From: Candidatus Haliotispira prima
GTDB taxonomy: Bacteria > Spirochaetota > Spirochaetia > SP-2023
Assembly (NCBI GenBank): GCA_029867005.1
Contig: CP123443.1
Coordinates: forward strand, 620,001 to 684,000
Length of the DNA: 64,000 nucleotides
Reading direction: 5' to 3'
Made by a program: the position numbers and the translations under genes. A model generated the notes under the pieces. That model made no database searches and was not told where the DNA came from. It saw only the letters and a program-made list of their open reading frames with translations. Within the stretch, counting starts at the first letter, position 1. Every line of letters begins with the position of its first letter. Positions 36,693-44,907 of this stretch are shown here, piece by piece.

Positions 36693-38360
36693 GTGTTTCT
36701 GTCCGATTGCCTGATTCGGGCCATGTCATTCACGAAATATTGTTCTTGTAAGATTGAGGTTTCCATGTTTTTGCCTTACTTGCCGGGGAAAGAGCGAAAG
36801 AAGCGGGAGGAATGCCGGCGTGGTTCGCGCGTATATTTCGGAACTGCTGCGCTGTCCCTTTTGTTGTTGTCTTTTCCGTTGATGCCGCTCGTGTTTCTGG
36901 GCGGTCAGACTTTGTCGGTTCGGGAAGACTCGGAGCAAACGTATGAAGAGTCCGGCACGGCTTTGGCTTCCCCGGGCATAGAACGGGATTTTCGCAGCGA
37001 GCGCGAAACCATACTCTGGTCGGAATTTCGGGACAAGGTAAAGGCGGTGCTGCCGGATTATACCCAGCAAGAACTGACGCAAGAACTGGCCGAACTCAAT
37101 GTTGAGGCCCAGTATGTTGGCGGGGATGTCAATTTAAGTGGCGTGGCGTCCTACAGCCTGACTTCGGACCCGAACAATGCTGCCGGGACTCTGAGCACCC
37201 ACATCGTCCGCCTGGCACCCCAAGTATCCAAGAAGTTCCTGAAGACAGGCACCACGGTGACCGTAGGGCTGGCGAATACTCTGGGGATTAGCAGTGTCGA
37301 AGGCGGAAGCCTGACCAATACGTCCACCATTGCGCCAACAGTGACGGTGACCCAAGATTTATTACAGAATTTCTTTGGTTTGCTGGACCGTCTAAACTTT
37401 GCCGATGCCGGGCGGAAGCTGGAGATTGCCAAGGAACAGCGTCTGTACAACGAGCAAAAATTGCAGCAGAGTTATGACTGGCTGTATTCCGACTGGATTT
37501 TGCTGTGGCGTACTCAGAAAGTATTGATCGAACAACTGCGCAAAAGCGGAGCAAGTCTGCGCAATGCGCAGACTCAGCGCAAATTGAACTACATTGATAA
37601 TGGCTCCTACCAGCAAATATACAATTCGCACTTGGTCTACCGTCAGACGTTGTTGAATAACGAAGAGAGACTGCTGACAATGGATCAGCAGTTTGCCCGA
37701 TTTTTGGGACAGGGGCTGTTCAAGCCGGATTTAACGGTGTTGGACCTTCTGCTGGAGGAGTCTTTGGGAGACTTTGACGAACTACATTTTGAGAATTCCC
37801 GGACTTGGGCAATCAGCGAAAAAAGTCTGAACCGGAGCAATATCCTGTATAAATTTAGCAAGCTCAATCGGCTGCCCACTCTAACTTTAAAGGGCAGTTT
37901 CGGGCTGGAGACCAGCGCGACCTACGGAGATTCTGAGCAGCCTTCCTATTCCGAGCTGAAGCCAACGTACTCGTTGGAAGTCAGCCTGTCCTGGCCGGTT
38001 CTGATGCGTAAGGCCGGCAACTCAGAGAAAGTTTCGCTGGTCCAGTTGAAGCAGTTGGAAAGCACTTTGAATAAGCAGCGTCAGGATTTTGAGATCAGTA
38101 TTGCCAAGCAGCGTGCTGCCCACGAATTTTTAATAGAAAACTATGACATTCGCAAAGAGACAGCCAAGGCCAAAACGGCTATATATGTGTCGAATCAAGT
38201 CAAATATCGCCAAGCCAGGGCCGGTATACGGAATTTATTGGATGCGGAGATTCAGAAGCTTGCGGCGGAATTGAATTTGCTTGAGACCGAAAGCAAGTTG
38301 GTAAGACAATTGCTGGACTACCGCTATGAAACGCGTGACGGCGATTTTTTGAGTCAGTGA
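36693..38360 (+). CDS. TolC-like outer-membrane efflux channel
   Basis: 555 residues from GTG 36693, placed 8 nt after a strong AGGAGG. Hydrophobic export segment at about residues 46-66 (FGTAALSLLLLSFPLMPLVFL). The remainder is alternating long helices and beta-strands with the two-fold repeat of the OEP family (LDRLNFADAGRKLEIAKEQRLYNEQKLQQSYDWL and VEISLSWP-type strands near the end). It would form the exit duct for the RND transporter encoded 50 nt downstream. Confidence 0.8.
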   Translation: MFLSDCLIRAMSFTKYCSCKIEVSMFLPYLPGKERKKREECRRGSRVYFGTAALSLLLLSFPLMPLVFLGGQTLSVREDSEQTYEESGTALASPGIERDFRSERETILWSEFRDKVKAVLPDYTQQELTQELAELNVEAQYVGGDVNLSGVASYSLTSDPNNAAGTLSTHIVRLAPQVSKKFLKTGTTVTVGLANTLGISSVEGGSLTNTSTIAPTVTVTQDLLQNFFGLLDRLNFADAGRKLEIAKEQRLYNEQKLQQSYDWLYSDWILLWRTQKVLIEQLRKSGASLRNAQTQRKLNYIDNGSYQQIYNSHLVYRQTLLNNEERLLTMDQQFARFLGQGLFKPDLTVLDLLLEESLGDFDELHFENSRTWAISEKSLNRSNILYKFSKLNRLPTLTLKGSFGLETSATYGDSEQPSYSELKPTYSLEVSLSWPVLMRKAGNSEKVSLVQLKQLESTLNKQRQDFEISIAKQRAAHEFLIENYDIRKETAKAKTAIYVSNQVKYRQARAGIRNLLDAEIQKLAAELNLLETESKLVRQLLDYRYETRDGDFLSQ

Positions 38361-38409
38361 CAGAGTCAGATTATTCGGGATAATTTTATAGTGCGAGAGG
38401 GACAATAGC

Positions 38410-41400
38410 ATGGCTCGAAAGTACCACCACGAGAAATTCCGTTTAGAAGACGGGTTTATCGGCTATATCATCACATTATTTCACAATAAGCGAATGCTCA
38501 GCGGCATTTTGACGGCCTGCGTTGTGCTGATCGGGGTGCTGTTTGCCGTGCGCATCCAGCGCGAGGCCATGCCCAACATCCAGTCGGATAACTATCTGGT
38601 CACGGTGAGTTACCCCGGGGCCTCGCCGGTTCAGGTGGAACAGGATGCCATCATTCCGATTGAAGATGTGGTCAAGGAAATTTCCGGCGTATTAGATTAC
38701 TCCTCCACCTCCTCTCAGGACTCCGGAACGGTACGGATCACCGTAGATGAAGATGTCCCGGACCCGGATGTCGTAGGTGACGAGATCTATCGCAAGATGA
38801 GTCTGGGGAATATCTCCGGCATTGCTGCGGAGGTTGAATCGCTGAAGGTGGAACGTTTTGGTACCACTGACATTGCGGTGTACATGCTGGCACTGCGGCG
38901 CAACAGTAAAGAAGAAGTCGATGATTTGCTCTTCAACCAGGCCGCAGACTCTTTGGCTTCGCAGATCAAAACGCTCTCCGGCGTGAGCAAGGTCAACACG
39001 ACCGGTTATCGCGAACAACAGGTGGAGATTAATGTCAACCCGAGGGCTTTGGCACGCAACTACGTCGACATCAATTCGGTGGTCAATGCCGTTAAGGGCC
39101 GCAACGTGCGCTCTACTTCGGGGACTTTGGAAGACCCGAACAATTACAAGGTCATTGTCACTATCAGCGAATATGAGGACCTTGGACAGTTGAGCAATAC
39201 CGTAATCCGTGCGGGTTTTGATGGCAACCGGGTCTTGCTGCGCGATGTGGCTGATGTCAATTTAGTATTCCCCCAAAAGACTTCCTATACGCGGGTGGAC
39301 TTGGAGGAAGCGATCTTGCTGGAAGTATACAAAACTTCTTCGGCAGACATTGTCAAAACATCTTCCAAGGTTAAAGTCTTTTTGGAGGAGAAGGGCGATA
39401 CCCTGTTGCCCGAGGGTATGCGCTGGACCGAAATCAATGATGAGGGCCATAGCGTAGACGAGGTCAGTCGCATTCTGATAGGCAATGGGGTCATTGGCTT
39501 TATACTGATTCTGTTGGTCTTATTCCTTTTCCTGGATTTTACCACGGCCTTTTGGACAGCCTGCGGCTTGCCCGTCACCATGGTTTTGACTTTGGGCTAT
39601 ATGGGGGCTACCGGCCTAAGCGTAAACTATCTGACTCTGACTGCAATGATCACCATGATCGGCATGCTGGTCGATCACGGCATTGTCATTTCCGAAACCA
39701 TTTTTGCCCGCCGGATCAAGGGTTTCCCTCCTTTGCGGGCGGCTATTGAAGGCCTAAAGTCGGTATTTTGGCCGGTGGTGGTCACGGTTTCGACCACGGT
39801 TATGGCCTTTCTGCCACTGCTGATTGTGGGAGGGACCATGGGCAAGTTTACCCGTTTCTTCCCCATCATGGTGACGGTCATGCTCACGTTCTCTTTTCTG
39901 GAGGCTTGCTTTCTGTTGGTCAGCCATTTGCTGCATGTCAGGTCAAATGCCGAATCGCCGGGTCTGTTGCGGAGAGAAGCGAAGAATATCGCTGCGGGCC
40001 GCATGGCACAGGACACTTGGTTCTCTCCCCTCGTTCGGGGCTATCAGGTGGCCCTCCGTGGACTGATTCGTTTCCGCTGGCCAAGTTTAATCCTGTTCCT
40101 CGCTTTACTGGTAGTGGGTGTCTTATTCAGCATGCCGGCCATCAAAAATTTTACTCTGTTTGACGATACGGATGTGCCGGTGGTACAGATCAGCTATCGA
40201 CCGGAGGTGGGGGTAACGCTGGAGAAGGCCCAGGAGGATGCCAAGCAACTGGAGCAACGGATCCTGGATATAACGCCGGAGAGTCAGATCAAGTATGTTT
40301 GGAACAACGTCTCCAGTGGTCGCAGGGGAGATGTGACGGGAACCATCGTGATTTATTTGGTGGATAAAAAAGATCGTACAATGGTATTGGCAGAATATAA
40401 CCAGTTGCTCAGCGCAAATTTGCTGCTGTACGGCAAGCGGAGCCGTGAAGTGCTGTTGCGCGGCAAAGGAGGCGATGCTCCGGAAGGAGACGCTGCCCCA
40501 AAAGGTGACCGCAGCCGTTCGTCTGGCGGGAAGGCAACGGACACGGGAGATACAGAGGTAAATCCCTATCTGTTGAGTCCGGAGGAAATGGAGCAAATAC
40601 CGGTGCCGTTTGAGAATGTCCGCATTGGTTTTGCCGGTGGTGCCGGGGGGCCGGGGGGCCGGGCTATCAGCATTCGTCTGTACAGCAACGATGCAAAAGA
40701 ATTGCGTGAGGCCGGCGAGGCTTCTGTAGAATTGCTGGAGTCTATGCGCGGCACGCAAGATATTGAAAACAGCGATGAGAGCGAGGTAGAGCAAATACGG
40801 GTGACGATCAACTATCGGGAGATGGCCCGTTATGGCATCCGGCTTTCGGATGTCAATAGTACTTTGCGCACGGCGTTCCAGGGAACGACAGCGACCAAGA
40901 GCCGTTCCGGAGCTAAGGCCACGGACTACGTAGTCCGTTTACAGGAACCCTATCGAAAATCTCTTCGGACCATATTGTCGCTGGAAGTGAAGGCCGGAAC
41001 GGGGCAATTCATCCCACTCTCCCGCTTTGCCAAGCTGACAACCGAGCTAAGTTCTCCCGGCATCCGGCACTATAACGGCTATCGTACCCTGCGCCTGACC
41101 GGGGATGTGGATACAGAGATCGAAGGAGTGACGTCTTTGACCGTGAGTCAGGAGTTTACCGATAGATTTGCGCAAATCCGCAGTGAGTATCCCAGCGTGA
41201 CCCTGGACCTTTCGGGCGGTGAAGCTGAGCGTACCCGCCGATTCTTGGCAGATCTTATTCCCGCCTTTGTGGTAGCCATAATATTGATACTTTTGATCTT
41301 AATTTTGTTGTTTGATTCGTTCTTACAGCCCCTGATCGTGATGGGGTCCATCCCGTTTGGTTTGGTAGGCGGCCTGGTGGCGTTGCAGTTGCACGGCTTG

Positions 41401-41907
41401 CCGGCGGGTTTTATGGCGATGCTGGGTTTCATGGGTCTGATGGGGGTCGTGGTCAATGACAGCGTGGTCATGGTGGAATTTATCAACAACATTGTGCACC
41501 GCTACCCGCATGCAAAGTCCCGATTGTTGGAACCGCTGGTTTTGAAAGGTGCAGGGCGGCGTTTTCGGGCGGTGGTGCTGACCACGTTGACAACCGTCTT
41601 GGGCTTGTTTCCCACAATCTACGGCCTGAGTGGAGACCCCGGTTTCGTGCGTCCGGTGGTTTTGGTTTTGGGCTACGGTTTGCTGGCAGCCACGTTGATC
41701 ACCCTGTTTTTTATCCCTGCGGTGTACATGATACAGCTGGATTTAACCTATCTGGTCGGGAGATGGAAGGATCGACTTTTTTCCGGCAAAGGCAGGAATG
41801 GCAGGAAAAACGAACTTGGCCCGGGTTTGGTGGCCATAGATAAGCAGCGTCTGGCCGGCCTCGAAGAGCTGGAGGAGCAGGAGCTGCCGCCTGATCCTTG
41901 GGTTTAA
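38410..41907 (+). CDS. RND-family efflux transporter (AcrB/MdtB-like)
   Basis: 1165 residues. Inner-membrane proton-driven exporter: transmembrane helix 1 at about 32-52 (LSGILTACVVLIGVLFAVRI), then a porter half with QREAMPNIQSDNYLVTVSYPG and YSSTSSQDSGTVRIT, then TM2-6 (GVIGFILILLVLFLF..., TLTAMITMIGMLVDHGIVI, the conserved Asp in TM4). The same layout repeats in the second half (FMAMLGFMGLMGVVVNDSVV). A charged low-complexity insert near 690-720 (GDAPEGDAAPKGDRSRSSGG) is unusual. No membrane-fusion protein gene lies next to it. Substrate unknown. Confidence 0.88.
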   Translation: MARKYHHEKFRLEDGFIGYIITLFHNKRMLSGILTACVVLIGVLFAVRIQREAMPNIQSDNYLVTVSYPGASPVQVEQDAIIPIEDVVKEISGVLDYSSTSSQDSGTVRITVDEDVPDPDVVGDEIYRKMSLGNISGIAAEVESLKVERFGTTDIAVYMLALRRNSKEEVDDLLFNQAADSLASQIKTLSGVSKVNTTGYREQQVEINVNPRALARNYVDINSVVNAVKGRNVRSTSGTLEDPNNYKVIVTISEYEDLGQLSNTVIRAGFDGNRVLLRDVADVNLVFPQKTSYTRVDLEEAILLEVYKTSSADIVKTSSKVKVFLEEKGDTLLPEGMRWTEINDEGHSVDEVSRILIGNGVIGFILILLVLFLFLDFTTAFWTACGLPVTMVLTLGYMGATGLSVNYLTLTAMITMIGMLVDHGIVISETIFARRIKGFPPLRAAIEGLKSVFWPVVVTVSTTVMAFLPLLIVGGTMGKFTRFFPIMVTVMLTFSFLEACFLLVSHLLHVRSNAESPGLLRREAKNIAAGRMAQDTWFSPLVRGYQVALRGLIRFRWPSLILFLALLVVGVLFSMPAIKNFTLFDDTDVPVVQISYRPEVGVTLEKAQEDAKQLEQRILDITPESQIKYVWNNVSSGRRGDVTGTIVIYLVDKKDRTMVLAEYNQLLSANLLLYGKRSREVLLRGKGGDAPEGDAAPKGDRSRSSGGKATDTGDTEVNPYLLSPEEMEQIPVPFENVRIGFAGGAGGPGGRAISIRLYSNDAKELREAGEASVELLESMRGTQDIENSDESEVEQIRVTINYREMARYGIRLSDVNSTLRTAFQGTTATKSRSGAKATDYVVRLQEPYRKSLRTILSLEVKAGTGQFIPLSRFAKLTTELSSPGIRHYNGYRTLRLTGDVDTEIEGVTSLTVSQEFTDRFAQIRSEYPSVTLDLSGGEAERTRRFLADLIPAFVVAIILILLILILLFDSFLQPLIVMGSIPFGLVGGLVALQLHGLPAGFMAMLGFMGLMGVVVNDSVVMVEFINNIVHRYPHAKSRLLEPLVLKGAGRRFRAVVLTTLTTVLGLFPTIYGLSGDPGFVRPVVLVLGYGLLAATLITLFFIPAVYMIQLDLTYLVGRWKDRLFSGKGRNGRKNELGPGLVAIDKQRLAGLEELEEQELPPDPWV

Positions 41908-41971
41908 TTTTAGGGTTTAACTCCGGGGTTTAGAATAGGCTGAGTTAAAGAATGGAGCCGGGTGGGAAATT

Positions 41972-43318
41972 ATGCTGATTCCACAGGAGATTATCTGTAA
42001 AAAGAGAGACGGAGGGGAACTCACCGAGGAGGAGATCCGGGAGTTTGTACGGGGCATTATGACCCGGTTGGTGACGGAGGCGCAGATTGCGGCCATGTCC
42101 ATGGCCGTGTTTTTCCGTGGTATGAGCCGGGACGAGGTCGTAACTCTGACTCAAGCCATGAGAGATTCCGGCTCGGTGTTGAGTTGGGATTTGGCGGGTC
42201 CGGTGTACGATAAACATTCCACAGGTGGAGTGGGAGATGTCGTATCGTTGATGCTGGGGCCAATTCTGGCTGCGGCAGGTGGCTATGTGCCCATGCTTTC
42301 AGGTACGGGGCTGGGTCATACCGGGGGCACCCTGGACAAGATGGATTCGATACCCGGCTACAATATCCGGCCCGATAAAGAGTTATTTCAAAAGGTTGTC
42401 CGGGAGGTGGGGGTGGCCATTATTGGTCAGACCGGCGATTTTGCCCCGGCCGACAAAGTGATTTATGCCGTGCGGGATACTTCGGCCACGGTGGAGTCTA
42501 TTCCGCTGATTACAGCCTCGATTCTGTCAAAGAAGCTGGCTGTCGGGTCGGATTACCTGGTGATGGATGTGAAGGTGGGCAGCGGGGCCTTCATGCCAAC
42601 CTATGAACGTTCGCGCGAGCTGGCGTGCCTGATTGCTGAAGTGGCCTGTAGTGCCGGTTTGCGTACACGTGCGCTGTTGACGGACATGAACCGGAGCTTG
42701 GCACCAAGTGCGGGCAATGCGCTGGAAGTTCGGGATGCCATCCGCTACCTGACGGATGGCGACAGCCGTAGCCGGGATTTGCAGCAGTTGCACTTGGTAA
42801 CCAAGGCACTGTGTGCGGAGTTATTGGCCCTTAGTGGTCTGGTACCGTCTGTAAGCCAAGGCGAAGCGAGGGTGGAAGAGCTGCTGGCCGGCGGTCAGGC
42901 GGCTGAGAAGTTTAGCCGGATGGTACGGGCCTTGGGGGGCCCGGCAGACTTGACGGAGCGGCCGGATAAATACTTTCCTGCCGCAGAAATTGTGCGCCCG
43001 GTCTACGCCGATCGTTCCGATCCGGCGCAGCCAAGTTTTGTACAGACCATTGATATCAAAGGGTTGGGCATGGCCGTGGTCGCTCTTGGCGGCGGTCGTA
43101 CCCGAACCGGAGATCCGATTGATTTCCGGGTGGGGTTGAGTCATCTGGCGGTGCCGGGTGATGAAGTCGACTCGGAGGCCGAGACGGCCAAACCGTTGGC
43201 CTTGATCCACGCCAACAGCGAGGCGGATTTTTGTGAAGCGGCCAGGCGCGTACGCCAAGCGTATCGCTTGGGGCCGGAGAAGGTCAGCCAACCTGTAGCG
43301 GTCTATGAAGTCTTTTAG
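41972..43318 (+). CDS. deoA: Thymidine / pyrimidine-nucleoside phosphorylase
   Basis: 448 residues. Cleaves thymidine or other pyrimidine nucleosides with phosphate. The family signature is complete: ELTEEEIREFVRGIM, YDKHSTGGVGDVVSLML, MLSGTGLGHTGGTLDKMDSIPG, LVMDVKVGSGAFM and, near the end, RTRTGDPIDFRVG. Nucleoside specificity (DeoA or Pdp) cannot be decided here; the product feeds deoC at 35917. No clear SD other than GGGTGGG before the ATG. Confidence 0.88.
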   Translation: MLIPQEIICKKRDGGELTEEEIREFVRGIMTRLVTEAQIAAMSMAVFFRGMSRDEVVTLTQAMRDSGSVLSWDLAGPVYDKHSTGGVGDVVSLMLGPILAAAGGYVPMLSGTGLGHTGGTLDKMDSIPGYNIRPDKELFQKVVREVGVAIIGQTGDFAPADKVIYAVRDTSATVESIPLITASILSKKLAVGSDYLVMDVKVGSGAFMPTYERSRELACLIAEVACSAGLRTRALLTDMNRSLAPSAGNALEVRDAIRYLTDGDSRSRDLQQLHLVTKALCAELLALSGLVPSVSQGEARVEELLAGGQAAEKFSRMVRALGGPADLTERPDKYFPAAEIVRPVYADRSDPAQPSFVQTIDIKGLGMAVVALGGGRTRTGDPIDFRVGLSHLAVPGDEVDSEAETAKPLALIHANSEADFCEAARRVRQAYRLGPEKVSQPVAVYEVF

Positions 43319-43844
43319 AAAGATGGCCGAAATTCTCTGCCCGCAGAAATAAAGCGATTGACATCAACCGGCACCACTGACCGGAACCGGCCATATTGCC
43401 AAAACTGCCAAACATGTTTGCTCTTTTACTGTTGTTCCGGCTGTTGTGAGTCAAAATTGGCTCGTCCTCTGAGTTTCATTCAAAACTGAGTCAAAAGTAC
43501 CCGTAATTTCCTCGACCGGCGGCATGGTGAGACATCTTAACACAGCCGGACTCGGCCCGATCCGGTTATGAACCTTTTCCCTAATTCTCCGGAGAAATCT
43601 TGCGAAGATACCTATTATATTTTATCAACATGTTTTACAAAAATTAGACAGAGTAATTGCAAGGGAAGCAAACGAGAGCGGACCAAAGAATCGGATGAAT
43701 ACTAAGATGATGTTTTGGCGGAAAGGTTCGGCAGTGGAAAGGTTCGGTGGTAAAAAGGTGCTATTGGGGAGCCTGTTTAGAGTTGGCACGAAGATTGCTT
43801 TAAAGAAAAATAAGAAACAATTTTTCTGCTATTCGGAGGCCGGC
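43319..43844. other. Intergenic, no gene recognised
   Basis: About 525 bp between deoA and the sigma factor gene. No ORF with coding character and no RNA gene seen. The AT-rich stretch at 43612-43660 (CTATTATATTTTATC) may hold the sigma-gene promoter, but I could not fix a -35/-10 pair. Confidence 0.4.
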
Positions 43845-44675
43845 ATGGACGAAAAAGATGCTCTGGGAATTTATCTGAAGGGAATTAAGAATATCCCTTT
43901 GATCTCACGCGAAGAAGAAAATCGGCTGGCCCTTGCCGCCCGGGAAGGGAACATTGAGGCGCGCAATAAACTGGTGCAATCCCACCTGCGTTTTGTTATC
44001 AGCGTGGCCAAAAAATATCAGAACAATGGAATGGCTCTGGAAGACTTGATTAGCGAAGGTAATATTGGCCTGATTCACGCCCTTGAGCACTATGATGTCG
44101 GCCGTGGGCTGCATTTTATTTCTTATGCTGTCTGGTGGGTTCGCCAAAGTATTCTGAAGGCTCTCAACGAACAGGCCCGCAGTATTCGTTTGCCGACTAA
44201 TCGGAGCAATCAGCTGCGCCAAATTGAAAAGCGCAGCAAGGAAATTCGGGATGCATCGGGCACCACACCGGAATTTGAAGAAGTGGTCGAACTGCTGGAA
44301 TACACCCTTTCTGACATGCGTGAAATTCGGAACATTGCTCAGGAAATGATTTCGCTGAATCAAAAGCAATCGGACGATGGTTCTCCGAGTCTGGAAGATC
44401 AGGTTGCCACCGATGCCTATTCGCCGGAAGAGCAGGCCCTTTTGAGCTGTATGTCTGATGATGTTTTTGGTGCCCTGAAGATCCTGCGTGATAAAGAAGC
44501 GGATATTCTGGTGCGGCGTTTTGGTCTGGACGGTCGCGAATCGATGTCGCTGCGCCAGATTGCTTTGGTGTACAAGCTGACGAAGGAAAGGGTGCGCCAG
44601 ATCGAAAAACAGGCCCTGCAAACTTTGCAAAACTCACCCAAGACCCGGCATTTAGAAGAATATTGCGCTTCGTAG
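43845..44675 (+). CDS. RNA polymerase sigma-70 factor (RpoD/RpoS-like)
   Basis: 276 residues from ATG 43845 (SD GGAGG 6 nt before). Regions 1.2 to 4.2 are in order: DALGIYLKGIKNIPLISREEENRLA (1.2), ARNKLVQSHLRFVISVAKKY and LEDLISEGNIGLIHALEHYD (2.1-2.2), ISYAVWWVRQSILKALNEQ (2.3-2.4), region 3, and SLRQIALVYKLTKERVRQIEKQALQ (4.2). No region 1.1 and no long non-conserved insert, so it could be the compact primary factor of this lineage or an RpoS-type factor. The in-frame 43695 start has no SD. Ends at a strong terminator. Confidence 0.88.
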   Translation: MDEKDALGIYLKGIKNIPLISREEENRLALAAREGNIEARNKLVQSHLRFVISVAKKYQNNGMALEDLISEGNIGLIHALEHYDVGRGLHFISYAVWWVRQSILKALNEQARSIRLPTNRSNQLRQIEKRSKEIRDASGTTPEFEEVVELLEYTLSDMREIRNIAQEMISLNQKQSDDGSPSLEDQVATDAYSPEEQALLSCMSDDVFGALKILRDKEADILVRRFGLDGRESMSLRQIALVYKLTKERVRQIEKQALQTLQNSPKTRHLEEYCAS

Positions 44676-44704
44676 ATTCCCCGGCAGACTTACAGGTTCC
44701 TGCA

Positions 44705-44740
44705 AGGAATGAGATACATATTGTGTCTCATTCCTTTTTT
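44705..44740 (+). terminator. Rho-independent terminator after the sigma gene
   Basis: AGGAATGAGA pairs with TCTCATTCCT around a loop containing ATACATATTGTG, followed by six T. Confidence 0.85.
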
Positions 44741-44907
44741 GTGGAGACCCGCGATTCCGGGTTTGTGTCCGAGACCTTGCGAAAATCCGGCGATCTGTCT
44801 ATGTTATCAACCGATGTTCGGGGCTGTTTTTCTTTGTTTTCGGGCAGTCTGAAAAATTCCCCGCCATAGCTCGTCGAAGCTCGCCGTCGAAGCTCGCCAA
44901 GGTGCGT

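Noticed and set aside
40123..40794. A 223-codon minus-strand ORF inside the RND gene
   Set aside because: It is a shadow of the RND porter domain coding frame.
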